From JBFLYO01 sp040756745 (GTDB lineage: Bacteria; Bacteroidota; Ignavibacteria; UBA10030; UBA6906): DNA of 32,131 nucleotides. Below the pieces are notes generated by a model. It ran no database searches. It saw only the letters and a list, made by a program, of their open reading frames with translations, and was not told the origin of the DNA. Below are positions 24,354 through 32,131 of this stretch, one piece after another. A program made the position numbers and the translations under genes. The stretch is from NCBI GenBank assembly GCA_040756745.1, contig JBFLYO010000038.1:1-32131 (forward strand), read 5' to 3'. Numbering within the stretch: the first letter of the stretch is position 1; every line of letters starts with the position of its first letter.

Positions 24354-25463
24354 ATGATTCGCTTCGACAGGAACGAGTTTTCCGGGGCTTTCGGGGATAT
24401 CGGGACCGACCTCCCGCTGTTGGTCGGAATGATTCTCGCGGCAGGATTGGACAGTGCAAGCGTGCTCATTGCGTTTGGCCTGCTGCAGATCGGGACAGCA
24501 CTGACGTACGGGATCCCAATGCCGGTACAGCCGCTGAAGGCCGTGGCAACGATCGTTATCGCTCAGCGGCTCCAGGCAAACATCGTCCATGGCGCAGGCA
24601 TTGCGATTGGCGCGACCATGCTGTTGCTGACGGCGACCGGTCTGCTCGGCTGGCTCGCGCGCGTGGTCCCGAAGACGGTTGTCCGCGGCATCCAGTTCGG
24701 CCTCGGCCTCCAACTGTCGCTCCTCGCACTGACCAATTACGTCCAGTCTGACGGACTTCCCGGCTATCTCCTTGCTGTGGTCGCGGCCGGGATCACTGTC
24801 GCACTCCTCGGCAACCGGCGTTTCCCCCCTGCGCTGTTCGTGATCGCGGCAGGCGTCGTATACGCAACGGTAGTCCATGGAGACGTATCGGTCATCGCAT
24901 CAAGCACCGGGTTTGCGATCCCGAAGCCGGCGCTCCCCACGCTGGACGATATTACAACCGGATTTCTCCTTCTCGCGCTTCCGCAGGTCCCGCTCTCGCT
25001 CGGCAATTCAATCCTCGCCACGCAGCGCATCGCCGCCGATTACTTCCCGGAGCGGAAGTTCACGATCACCAAGATCGGTTTCACCTACTCGCTGATGAAC
25101 CTGGCGGCACCATTCCTCGCCGGCGTGCCGGTCTGTCACGGCTCCGGAGGCATGGCCGGCCACTATCTCTTCGGCGCCCGTACGGGAGGATCGGTTGTCA
25201 TTTACGGGGCCTTATTCCTGATCCTCGGCCTCTTCTTCAGCGCCGGGTTCAGCTCGCTGATCCATGTCTTCCCGCTTCCGATGCTTGGTGTCATCCTTCT
25301 TTTTGAGGGAGTCGCGCTGATCCGTCTCCTGGCGGACACGGTGACACCCCCGCGTGACCTGGGGGTTGCCGTGATCGTCGGATTGCTCTGCGCAGGCCTC
25401 CCCTACGGATACCTCATCGGGCTTGGCACGGGGCTGGTGCTGATGAAAGTTTTGAAACACTGA
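24354..25463 (+). CDS. MOT1-like molybdate/sulfate transporter
   Basis: The 369-residue membrane protein has about ten hydrophobic segments. It begins FDRNEFSGAFGDIGTDLPLLVGM and has GIPMPVQPLKAVATIVIA, the two signature stretches of the MOT1/SulP-like molybdate transporter family. It also carries NSILATQRIAADYFPERKFT and VPVCHGSGGMAGHYLFGARTGG. Likely uptake of molybdate or sulfate through the inner membrane. No Shine-Dalgarno is seen before the ATG; TTGCGG, 17 bases, then TAAGAT ends only 6 bases upstream, so the message could be leaderless. It is divergent from the Rrf2 gene and may share its operator. Confidence 0.85.
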   Translation: MIRFDRNEFSGAFGDIGTDLPLLVGMILAAGLDSASVLIAFGLLQIGTALTYGIPMPVQPLKAVATIVIAQRLQANIVHGAGIAIGATMLLLTATGLLGWLARVVPKTVVRGIQFGLGLQLSLLALTNYVQSDGLPGYLLAVVAAGITVALLGNRRFPPALFVIAAGVVYATVVHGDVSVIASSTGFAIPKPALPTLDDITTGFLLLALPQVPLSLGNSILATQRIAADYFPERKFTITKIGFTYSLMNLAAPFLAGVPVCHGSGGMAGHYLFGARTGGSVVIYGALFLILGLFFSAGFSSLIHVFPLPMLGVILLFEGVALIRLLADTVTPPRDLGVAVIVGLLCAGLPYGYLIGLGTGLVLMKVLKH

Positions 25464-25471
25464 TTTCTTGT

Positions 25472-25494
25472 CCCTCCCCACTTCATGGGGAGGG
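25472..25494 (+). terminator. 8-bp hairpin after the transporter gene
   Basis: CCCTCCCC (25472-25479) pairs with GGGGAGGG (25487-25494) around a 7-base loop, 9 bases after the transporter stop. There is no T run after it, so it may only partly terminate, or may be a palindromic repeat. Confidence 0.45.
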
Positions 25495-25538
25495 CAGTCG
25501 CCTGTTCATTTCCATACAACATTCACGCCGGAGGGAGT

Positions 25539-28154
25539 ATGCACCGCCAGTCCGTTCTTGTCCTGCTTCTTGTCACCGGTCTTCTCGACACCCGCGCCCA
25601 GGAGGTCACTGCCTACCGGCACTTCAATGTCACCCTCAACACATCCGCCCCCACGCAGCTCGCGATCGATCGCGGCCGGCTGATCTGGCGCGACACGGAT
25701 CTCAACAGCGGCGATCTCCTCTTCAAGTTCTATTCCGGGGCGGAGATCGTCGTCATCGACTCCCAGCTCATCGGCGTGAGCGGCGCCATCAGCGGCGATC
25801 ACGTGGTGTGGAACACCTCCGGGGAGCAGGTCAAGGCGTTCGACATCCGCACATGGACCACGTCAACGCTGGGCCCCTCGTACAATCCCGATTACGCGCA
25901 ACCCATTGCTGTCCACAATGGACTTATTGCGTACGCGCGCAGGAAGTCGGGGACCGGCACGGAAATCGTCATCCATCGATTCGCGACGGGCACTGATACT
26001 GTGCTGAGCGCGGGCGTGTGGAACATGCAGCCGAGTCTCCATCACGGTCAGATTGCGTGGGTGGTTTCCGATTCTGCTGCTCCGACTGCCTCTGCCAACA
26101 TCTTCTTCTTCAACGGAAGAACAACCGTCAATCTTTCCGGGACCGCAGGTGTCAACAACCGGAATCCGGTGCTCCGGGACGGCCAGGTCGCGTGGCTCCA
26201 GACGGGCTCCGGCAATCCCCGCGTCCGCCTCTACACTGGTGACACTACGCGCACGCTCATCCAGTCGACCGGCGGCTCTACGATCATAGCGGGATACGAC
26301 CTGAGCGACGGTATCGCCGTAGCCGCCTATCGGGATACTATCGGCGGGTCGTCCATGATCACCATCTTCGACGCAGCGAGCGGCGCCACGAACCTCCTTG
26401 ACAGCAGCGGCGTCTTCTCGCTGCATGTCAGCAATGGGCTTGTGAGCTGGCAGTCGGGCACCGGCCCCACCAAGCATCTTCTCGCCTTTGATATCCAGGG
26501 AGCTTCCACGCAGGACCTCGGCGCGGCGGAAGCGCCCGTCATGGATCACGACGTCCTTGCCTGGACTCTGGGCGATGCTGTGGAGATGGCACGGCCGGTC
26601 ACCTACCGGCAGCTGACGACCGACGGCATGAACGGCTGGACGCAGACCAAGATGAAGACAATCGACAGTAGCAGCGTGGTCTGGGGGAATTTCGCGGGTG
26701 GAGTCACAAACATGCGCCTCTTTGTCTGGGACGGTGTGCAGACAACGCAACTCAGCGATTCGAGCGTGAACCAGGACCTTCTGATGGCGAACGACGGGTA
26801 CATCATCTGGAGGCGGAATTTCGATTCCCTCTACTATTATGACGGCACAAACCCGCCGGTCAAATTCCTCGATACCATCCAGGCGGAGAATCCCTACGTG
26901 GCTGGAGGGTCGATCGGATTCTTCGGCTCACGGACCACGGTGAGCGAGACGATCAAGCATATCTGGCTGTATGAGATCCAGCAGGCCCGGCTGACACTCC
27001 TTGCATCCGATAGCGGGTTTCCGGGGAATGTGCTCTGTTGGGGGAACACCGCCTGCTGGCTGAACGGGCAGACGGAACGGCTCATGTTCTACGACGGCGC
27101 AACGACGACCGCTCTGAGCGACTCCCCCGCAACCTACGATTACAGCTATCGCAACGGCACAATCGTCTGGTCCGAACGGCGCAGCGGGGTGAATCAGATC
27201 ATGATGTTCGACGTGGCTTCCCGGCAGAAGACTCAGTTGACGACAGGGAGCGTTCCCAAGCTCTACCCGCTCACTGACGGGAAGCACGTCGTGTGGTACG
27301 AGCACCCGGGCTATCCGTCCCCCTCGCCCGACGTCGTGCTCTGGTATTACGACATCGGTACCGGCCGCACCGTACGCGCGGGACGCGCTCCCTACTCAGT
27401 TCTCTTCTGGAACTGGTTGAGCGACGGGGCTCTCGGCTGGGCATCGAACGGCAATGTGTACACGTTCGACGGGCAGGTGATTTCACCCATGACCGACGAC
27501 AATTTCAACGTCAACTCAGGAGTGTATCTGGACCGCGGCATGCTGGTCTGGCGCAGAACTCCCCCGCCTCCGGCTGTCGACAATGGGCAGATCTTTACGG
27601 GCAAGCTCCATGCGCACCCGGCGTTTGATGCACGGAACATCGCGGGGAGCGCGCCACTTGTTGTTTCGTTCACGAACCGATCGTGGGAAGGGGCGCGGAG
27701 TTATGCGTGGGATTTCGGAGATGGGGGGAATAGCACGGAGAAGGATCCGGTGCACACATATCTCACACCGGGGGGGTACAGCGTCACGCTGACAGTCACC
27801 GGACCGGCCGGCACTGTTACGGAACGGAAATATCGGCTTGTCAGGGTCACATCGTCAACCGCGGTCGACGACAACGGCGGGGAGCTCCCGCTGAAGGCCG
27901 AGCTGTTCCAGAACTATCCGAACCCGTTCAACCCGGAGACGGTGATCAGCTACCAGCTATCGTCCACGGGACCGGTGTCGCTGCGCGTCGTCGACGTGCT
28001 GGGGCGCGACGTTGAAACGCTCGTGGACGGCGTCCAGTCGGCGGGGAAGCATAAAGCGACCTGGAACGCGCGCAGATTCGCCACCGGCGTCTACTTCGTC
28101 ACGCTCCGGGCGGGGAATTTCATCGGCACGAAGAAGCTCATGATCCTCCGGTAG
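25539..28154 (+). CDS. secreted beta-propeller/PKD protein with type IX sorting domain
   Basis: From the ATG at 25539 (GGAGGGAG upstream) the product is 871 residues. It has a signal peptide (MHRQSVLVLLLVTGLLDTRAQ). Residues about 25-690 are many repeats of the type DGxxxWxxxxxxxxxIxLYD, for example DGQVAWLQTGSGNPRVRLY, DGYIIWRRNFDSLYYYDG and NGTIVWSERRSGVNQIMMFD, as in TolB/WD40-like propellers. A PKD domain follows (about 700-770, SYAWDFGDGGNST, DPVHTYLTPGGYSVTLTV). The end (about 785-871, FQNYPNPFNPETVISY to KKLMILR) is a Por sorting domain. It is probably exposed on the cell surface or released. The ligand is unknown. Its last 17 bases overlap the convergent GlmU-like gene. Confidence 0.9.
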   Translation: MHRQSVLVLLLVTGLLDTRAQEVTAYRHFNVTLNTSAPTQLAIDRGRLIWRDTDLNSGDLLFKFYSGAEIVVIDSQLIGVSGAISGDHVVWNTSGEQVKAFDIRTWTTSTLGPSYNPDYAQPIAVHNGLIAYARRKSGTGTEIVIHRFATGTDTVLSAGVWNMQPSLHHGQIAWVVSDSAAPTASANIFFFNGRTTVNLSGTAGVNNRNPVLRDGQVAWLQTGSGNPRVRLYTGDTTRTLIQSTGGSTIIAGYDLSDGIAVAAYRDTIGGSSMITIFDAASGATNLLDSSGVFSLHVSNGLVSWQSGTGPTKHLLAFDIQGASTQDLGAAEAPVMDHDVLAWTLGDAVEMARPVTYRQLTTDGMNGWTQTKMKTIDSSSVVWGNFAGGVTNMRLFVWDGVQTTQLSDSSVNQDLLMANDGYIIWRRNFDSLYYYDGTNPPVKFLDTIQAENPYVAGGSIGFFGSRTTVSETIKHIWLYEIQQARLTLLASDSGFPGNVLCWGNTACWLNGQTERLMFYDGATTTALSDSPATYDYSYRNGTIVWSERRSGVNQIMMFDVASRQKTQLTTGSVPKLYPLTDGKHVVWYEHPGYPSPSPDVVLWYYDIGTGRTVRAGRAPYSVLFWNWLSDGALGWASNGNVYTFDGQVISPMTDDNFNVNSGVYLDRGMLVWRRTPPPPAVDNGQIFTGKLHAHPAFDARNIAGSAPLVVSFTNRSWEGARSYAWDFGDGGNSTEKDPVHTYLTPGGYSVTLTVTGPAGTVTERKYRLVRVTSSTAVDDNGGELPLKAELFQNYPNPFNPETVISYQLSSTGPVSLRVVDVLGRDVETLVDGVQSAGKHKATWNARRFATGVYFVTLRAGNFIGTKKLMILR

Positions 28155-29406
28155 CGCTGCCGCGCTGCCGTTCCGTCACGGTCTGCTCGAAGACCGTTCG
28201 CAGCACCCGTTCTTCCGCAGTTGAGAGGGCGATCTTTCGCCTCCCCATCACGGTGCGTGCGACGGCAAGCGCACGCTCAAGATCGTAGGTGACGAGCCCG
28301 TCCGCGCCCCCCCAGGCGAAGGACGGGATGCTCTTGGGAGGGAAACCGCTTCCGAACACGTTGCTCGAAACGCCGACGACCGTGCCGGTGTTGAACATCG
28401 AGTTAATCGAGCTCTTGGAGTGGTCTCCCATGACCAGTCCCATGAACATCGACCCGGTGTCGATCTCCTCCCCGTCGATCGTCATCTTCACGCTGCCGTA
28501 GTTGTTCTTCAGGTCGCTGTTGTTGGTGTCGGCCCCCAGGTTGACCCACGTGCCGAGGTAGGCATGGCCGAGGAACCCGTCGTGCTGCTTGTTGGAATAG
28601 GCGTGGATGATCGCCCCTTCGACCTCTCCACCCACTTTGCAGACCTCTCCGATGCTGGTGTTCTCATAGATCTTCGCGCCGATCTTGATGAGCGTCCTGT
28701 CGCCGATCCAGGCCGGCCCTCTGATCACGGCGTTCGGAAAAACGGTGACATTTTTCCCGATAACGATCGGCCCCTCTTCGGCGTCGAGCACCGCTCCCGG
28801 TTTGATCTTTGATGCCTCGCCAATGATAATGTCCCCGGCGTTGATCAGGTGGACCCCCGGATACACCGTTCCCTGCACCCGCTCGGCTTGCCCCGGAGCG
28901 AGCATCCCGTAGTCAGCGGTGATCTCCTCGCCGTTCCGATGGACCAGATCCCAGGGGTAGCGGATTTCACGAACCTCAACATTGGTCACCGGAAGTGAGC
29001 CAAAATCCGCCGCCGAGAGAATATCGGGAAGGGCATGCCGGACGGCATCCAGTGCGCGTCCGCTGATCCGCGCCGCGACGAGCGTCTTCTCCATGACGAA
29101 CAACCCGTCCGAACCGTCGGGGGGAATGGCTGTTTCGAGATTCCCGTCGGCGAGCACCCGCCCATTGATAAATGTGCAGCGGTCGCCTTCAATGCTGTTG
29201 ACGGGAACGCCGGGGTTCTGTTGCTGGACGAGGTCTCGCAGCGAGGCACGGACGCGGAGCTGGACGCGCCGGGCAGGGTAGCGGCGTTCGATCTTCTGGC
29301 GAAGCGTGAGGATGCCGCAGCGGAGATCGAAAACCGGACGCGTGTATGCCAGCGGGATCAGCCGCCGGAAGAAGCGGTCCTCAAAAATACAGATACTGTC
29401 GGTCAT
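28138..29406 (-). CDS. GlmU-like sugar nucleotidyltransferase/acetyltransferase (Bacteroidetes type)
   Basis: The 422-residue protein begins with a short nucleotidyltransferase-like domain whose opening, FEDRFFRRLIPLAYTRPVFDLRCGILTLRQK, is typical of the alternative GlmU family of Bacteroidetes. From about residue 180 it has a left-handed beta-helix (hexapeptide repeats such as IIIGEASKIKPGAVLD and VIGKNVTVFPNAVIRG). GAIIHAYSNKQHDGFLGHAYLG and NLGADTNNSDLKNNYG form the acetyltransferase site. It likely forms UDP-GlcNAc from glucosamine-1-phosphate, though activity of each half is not proven. It lies 13 bases after nagB, so amino-sugar making and breaking are co-transcribed. The 3' end overlaps the propeller gene by 17 bases. 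Confidence 0.87.
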   Translation of the reverse strand: MTDSICIFEDRFFRRLIPLAYTRPVFDLRCGILTLRQKIERRYPARRVQLRVRASLRDLVQQQNPGVPVNSIEGDRCTFINGRVLADGNLETAIPPDGSDGLFVMEKTLVAARISGRALDAVRHALPDILSAADFGSLPVTNVEVREIRYPWDLVHRNGEEITADYGMLAPGQAERVQGTVYPGVHLINAGDIIIGEASKIKPGAVLDAEEGPIVIGKNVTVFPNAVIRGPAWIGDRTLIKIGAKIYENTSIGEVCKVGGEVEGAIIHAYSNKQHDGFLGHAYLGTWVNLGADTNNSDLKNNYGSVKMTIDGEEIDTGSMFMGLVMGDHSKSSINSMFNTGTVVGVSSNVFGSGFPPKSIPSFAWGGADGLVTYDLERALAVARTVMGRRKIALSTAEERVLRTVFEQTVTERQRGSATGGS

Positions 29407-29419
29407 GAAAGGAGTCGCG

Positions 29420-30187
29420 TTACTGGAAGATCTTTGATTCCCATGAGTCGTTGTACAGCCCCTTGAGCTTGGACGCCGCTTTTTTGTCGAGGAACACGAA
29501 CGCCAGCCGGTGCATCTGGATGATCGAGGCCGGGCACATGGCGGTCACCGGTCCCTCGACCGCTGCAAGGATGGCATCGGCCTTTCCCGTGCCGTTGGCC
29601 ACCATCAGGAGCTCCTTTGCGTCCATGATCGTTCCGACCCCCATGGTGATCGCGTACCGCGGCACCTCTTCGTTCGTCTTGAAGAAGCGGGCGTTGTCCA
29701 TGCGCGTCGTGCCGGTCAGCGTTTTGATCCGCGTGCGCGATCCGAGCGATGATCCCGGCTCGTTGAACGCTATATGACCGTTCGCCCCGATCCCGAGGAC
29801 CTGCAGGTCGATTCCGCCGTACTCACGCATGCGGGCCTCATACCATTCGCAGAACAGGTCGATGTCTTTCGCCATGCCCTGCGGGACATGGACATGTCGG
29901 GGATCGAGGTTGATGTGCTTGAAGAGGTTCTCCCTCATGAAGTAATGGTAGCTCTGATCATGCGACGGCGGAAGACCGACGTACTCGTCAAGGTTGAATG
30001 TCGTGACTTTGGAAAAATCGAGCCCTTCATCCCTGTGCATGCGGATCAGTTCTTTGTACATGCCGAGGGGAGAGCTCCCCGTGGCGAGGCCGAGCACGAG
30101 CGTCGGCTTTTTCCTGATGCGGTCGGCGACGAAGCGGGCTGCTTCCCTGCTCATGGCGTCGTAGTCTTCGAGGACAGTAACAAGCAT
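29420..30187 (-). CDS. nagB: glucosamine-6-phosphate deaminase
   Basis: NagB converts glucosamine-6-phosphate to fructose-6-phosphate and ammonia, feeding amino sugars to glycolysis. The 255-residue product has LVLGLATGSSPLGMYKELI (phosphate loop), TFNLDEYVGLPPSHDQSYHYFM with the catalytic Asp, LGIGANGHIAFNEPGSSLGSRT with the His/Glu acid-base pair, and ITMGVGTIMDAKELLMVANG. The length is close to the short form of about 240-265. The ATG at 30187 has CGGAG upstream. It is the first gene of a two-gene run with the GlmU-like enzyme. The long allosteric tail of the E. coli enzyme is not present. Confidence 0.96.
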   Translation of the reverse strand: MLVTVLEDYDAMSREAARFVADRIRKKPTLVLGLATGSSPLGMYKELIRMHRDEGLDFSKVTTFNLDEYVGLPPSHDQSYHYFMRENLFKHINLDPRHVHVPQGMAKDIDLFCEWYEARMREYGGIDLQVLGIGANGHIAFNEPGSSLGSRTRIKTLTGTTRMDNARFFKTNEEVPRYAITMGVGTIMDAKELLMVANGTGKADAILAAVEGPVTAMCPASIIQMHRLAFVFLDKKAASKLKGLYNDSWESKIFQ

Positions 30188-30330
30188 AGTGGCAACTCCG
30201 GGGAATTGTGAGAGCGAGGGTCGGTGAACGGTAGATCGCGGAAAACGTACGAAGCGAATTGATGAAAGGCAACCGCCGGCGCGTCAGGGTTGCAAAAGTC
30301 TGCAGGTTTCGGTACATTCTCCGGTGATTT

Positions 30331-30401
30331 GCGGGGCTAGTTGATCGGTTCAACGCGAGCTTCCCAAGCTTGAAAGACGGGTTCAACTCCCGTGCCCCGC
30401 T
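30331..30401 (+). tRNA. tRNA-Gly (anticodon CCC)
   Basis: The 71-nt sequence folds into a full cloverleaf. The acceptor GCGGGGC pairs with GCCCCGC, the D stem is GTTG/CAAC, and the anticodon stem CGAGC/GCTTG has loop TTCCCAA (anticodon CCC, reads GGG). The variable loop is AAAG and the T stem is ACGGG/CCCGT with loop TTCAACT. The discriminator base is T, and CCA is not encoded. It is a single gene, with no second tRNA beside it. Confidence 0.95.
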
Positions 30402-30413
30402 CGGAAAGGAGCA

Positions 30414-30548
30414 GATTAAGATCGAGATTGAGATTAAGGTTGAGGGGTGGAGCAGGTTGAGGGGTAAAGCAGGTTAAGGAAAAGGGGACCAATCTCTTCC
30501 CTTAACCTCAACCTTAACCTCGACCTCAATCTCAATCTAAATCTCAAT
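30414..30548. repeat. two facing hexamer arrays forming an imperfect hairpin
   Basis: The left arm (30414-30443, then degenerate) has GATTAA, GATCGA, GATTGA, GATTAA, GGTTGA. The right arm (30501-30548) has CTTAAC, CTCAAC, CTTAAC, CTCGAC, CTCAAT, CTCAAT, CTAAAT, CTCAAT. The arms are reverse complements over about 31 bases with a few mismatches. The block lies between tRNA-Gly and the secreted-protein gene. The right end nearly matches 26 bases of the argH array. Confidence 0.9.
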
Positions 30549-30578
30549 CTCTCCGGTTTAACCCAGCCAGGTGACCCC

Positions 30579-31343
30579 ATGACTCGCTTCCCTATTGCCG
30601 CCGGACTGATCGCCGCGTTCACGCTGTGCACGGCACATGCCCAGGACGAAAACCCCCTCACGCGGGATGAAGTCGCGCAGGTCAAGAAGAAACTGGTGGC
30701 CATGCTCGATGCCATCGGGAAGCCGCCGGCGGGTTATACTGTGGAACACGAGAACTTCGACCTCCCCACCGAAGCCTACAAGACCCAGGCGTCGGGGCGC
30801 TACTACCCGGTGAGCGCCGGGGCGAACAGGGAATACGGCACGAGGAAGAAAGCCGAGAAGGCCGGCGAGGACGTGCAGAAAGAATACCAGAAGAAGATGC
30901 TCGAAGCGCAGGCGAAGGGCGATTACCAGGAAATGACGAAGCTCGCCCAGGAGATGCAGAAGAAGGTGAGCGCCCAGCAGCTCGAGGCGGTTGAAGGGCA
31001 GAAGGAGCCCATCGCGGTTGCCGTCCGATGCAACGGTAACCCGGGCGCAACGATCGACCCCGATGCCGTTGTGTTCGAACGCACCGGGGTGATCGCGTTA
31101 AAGTACGCCGATGCAGGATCGGGCGACAGAACCCGCGTTGCGATCTACTGTGACCCCGTGTCCCTCAAGAACACGAAGCAGCTTTCGCGCGTGGACATGA
31201 AAATGCCTGAACAGGGGATCACAAAGCGGAACGCCGTCCTGAACGTTACCATTGAGTTCACCGGCCCCGCCGATGCGGTCGAGGCCTGGGCCAAGGCCGT
31301 CGACACCGGGAAAGTGCTCGCGCAGATCGACGCCGCCCGCTAG
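30579..31343 (+). CDS. exported protein with helical middle, unknown
   Basis: The 254-residue product has a signal peptide (MTRFPIAAGLIAAFTLCTAHAQ). A charged, probably coiled-coil segment follows (about residues 80-145, rich in KKAEKAGEDVQKEYQKKM-type sequence). The C-terminal half is beta-rich (IAVAVRCNGNPGATID, GVIALKYAD, KRNAVLNVTIEFTG). AGGTGA precedes the ATG by about 5 bases. I do not recognise the family; it is likely periplasmic. It ends 19 bases before the convergent membrane gene. Confidence 0.78.
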   Translation: MTRFPIAAGLIAAFTLCTAHAQDENPLTRDEVAQVKKKLVAMLDAIGKPPAGYTVEHENFDLPTEAYKTQASGRYYPVSAGANREYGTRKKAEKAGEDVQKEYQKKMLEAQAKGDYQEMTKLAQEMQKKVSAQQLEAVEGQKEPIAVAVRCNGNPGATIDPDAVVFERTGVIALKYADAGSGDRTRVAIYCDPVSLKNTKQLSRVDMKMPEQGITKRNAVLNVTIEFTGPADAVEAWAKAVDTGKVLAQIDAAR

Positions 31344-31362
31344 TCTCCGCTCGACCCCTGCG

Positions 31363-31779
31363 TCAGGCCGGGGCGCTCTGCGCCGGCGGGTTGAACAGCC
31401 GGATCGTGTCGTTGTTCAACAGCACCCAGAGGGTATAGACCCCGAGGACTGTTCCGAGCGGGACGTGCGCGAGGTTGAAGAACGACACCACGAGCATCAG
31501 AATCCTTCCCCACTCCTTTCTCTTCAGCACGCCCACTCCCCCGATGATACCGGCCAGGGAGACGACGAAGATCAGCCCGCCGATCATCACGAGCAGCAGG
31601 GGGACGATATCCAGAATCTCGTACGGAATTTCATCCGGGTGCACGCTCCCCGCGCGCATCAGGAAATTCATCAGCCGCCCGAAACCGAACGCCAGTGCGA
31701 AGAGCACGCAGGCGCCCACCAGCAGGAACGAACGATAGACGATGTTGAGTACGCCGACGAGCGTGATATGTTTTTCCAT
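31363..31779 (-). CDS. four-helix membrane protein, unknown
   Basis: The 138-residue protein has about four hydrophobic segments (residues about 8-30, 55-80, 88-105, 107-121) and ends LGVYTLWVLLNNDTIRLFN. This closing pattern (GVYTLWVLLN) is frequent in small uncharacterised bacterial membrane proteins. The ATG has AAAGGA about 12 bases upstream. Function unknown. It lies downstream of the partial hydrolase gene on the same strand. Confidence 0.78.
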   Translation of the reverse strand: MEKHITLVGVLNIVYRSFLLVGACVLFALAFGFGRLMNFLMRAGSVHPDEIPYEILDIVPLLLVMIGGLIFVVSLAGIIGGVGVLKRKEWGRILMLVVSFFNLAHVPLGTVLGVYTLWVLLNNDTIRLFNPPAQSAPA

Positions 31780-31817
31780 GCAGCAGAGTCCTTTCAGTCG
31801 GAACCGGCATCCTCACC

Positions 31818-32131
31818 CTACGCTCCCTTCCCCTGCACCGCGCATCTGTTCGGGCCCGCCTCCAGGTCCAGCGGATCGATGCCGGCAGGATCCGCGGTAC
31901 CTTCGTTACATGCCATGATGAGCCGGAAGTTCGGCGGCTTCGCGCCGAGACTCCCGAGAACCCCGGCGACAAATTCGTCCCGCCCCGCGGCCAGGCGTTC
32001 CAGCACCGGCCGTAACTCGCCCAGTCGTGCCGCGACCGCCTGACCGTCAAGTCCGATGGGCCGGCTGTCGTGCCCGGGGAGGATCAGCATGCCGTTGTCG
32101 AATCCGAGGATCGTCGTCTTCAGACTCTCAT
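31818..32131 (-). CDS. C-terminal part of an MBL-fold metallo-hydrolase (partial)
   Basis: The frame is open to the window edge and ends with a TAG at 31818-31820, giving about 104 residues. It reads SLKTTILGFDNGMLILPGHDSRPIG at its start. LPGHD is the late metal-binding His/Asp motif of metallo-beta-lactamase-fold hydrolases, and a SLKTTI helix before it is usual. The rest has a helix with RLGELRPVLERLAAGRDEFVAGVL and the end PLDLEAGPNRCAVQGKGA. The ATG at 32090 is internal, so the real start lies outside the window. The substrate is unknown. Confidence 0.75.
   Translation of the reverse strand, partial: ESLKTTILGFDNGMLILPGHDSRPIGLDGQAVAARLGELRPVLERLAAGRDEFVAGVLGSLGAKPPNFRLIMACNEGTADPAGIDPLDLEAGPNRCAVQGKGA

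Noticed and set aside
25863..26750. Minus-strand open frame of 295 codons
   Set aside because: It is antisense to the propeller gene, which has signal peptide, PKD and sorting domains.

Overview
The window is about 32 kb of bacterial chromosome, GC-rich for most of its length. It most likely comes from the FCB group (Bacteroidota/Ignavibacteria-like). Two secreted proteins end in a type IX secretion (Por) sorting domain with an NYPNPFNP motif, a small lipoprotein carries a related YPNP module, and the UDP-GlcNAc enzyme is of the GlmU-like type known from Bacteroidetes. No plasmid, phage, IS or CRISPR hallmark was found.

Layout. 1-2.7 kb is visibly AT-richer: a 3' gene fragment, a HEAT-repeat protein, a YdjM-like membrane protein translationally coupled to an SRPBCC protein, and a small membrane protein. 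2.7-5 kb holds repeat-filled spacers, a lipoprotein and a type IX-secreted protein. 5-8.4 kb: an MgtC/DUF4010 membrane protein coupled to uridine kinase, then htpX with a small membrane-anchored protein. 8.4-16.1 kb is an arginine block: argC-argJ-argB-argR-argG-argH tightly packed on the minus strand, with argD divergent on the plus strand. The intergenic region between argC and argD carries a strong double ARG-box operator. 16.3-18.6 kb: a coupled NfnAB/GltA-type flavin-iron-sulfur pair. 18.7-19.8 kb: a polytopic membrane protein. 19.8-24.2 kb: a minus-strand redox cluster of an Rrf2 regulator, a hemerythrin-like protein, a NapH-like membrane ferredoxin, a methyltransferase and an octaheme c-type cytochrome resembling the hydroxylamine-oxidoreductase family. 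A MOT1-like molybdate/sulfate transporter is divergent from it. 25.5-32.1 kb: a beta-propeller/PKD secreted protein, a GlmU-like enzyme with NagB, tRNA-Gly(CCC), a secreted helical protein, a membrane protein and the end of an MBL-fold hydrolase.

The most unusual feature is a family of degenerate, strictly phased 6- and 7-nucleotide arrays scattered through the intergenic regions. One hexamer array lies inside argH, exactly in frame, and adds about 26 highly charged residues. A separate palindromic repeat overlaps the argH stop codon. The other candidate for something undescribed is the Rrf2/hemerythrin/NapH-like/octaheme cluster, which looks like a nitrosative-stress or hydroxylamine/nitrite redox module.

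How the genes work together. ArgJ recycles acetyl groups, so ArgC, ArgJ, ArgB and ArgD make ornithine from glutamate. ArgG and ArgH convert citrulline to arginine, and ArgR probably closes the loop at the argC/argD operator. ArgF is not in the window. All functional calls are from reading the sequence; no database search was run.
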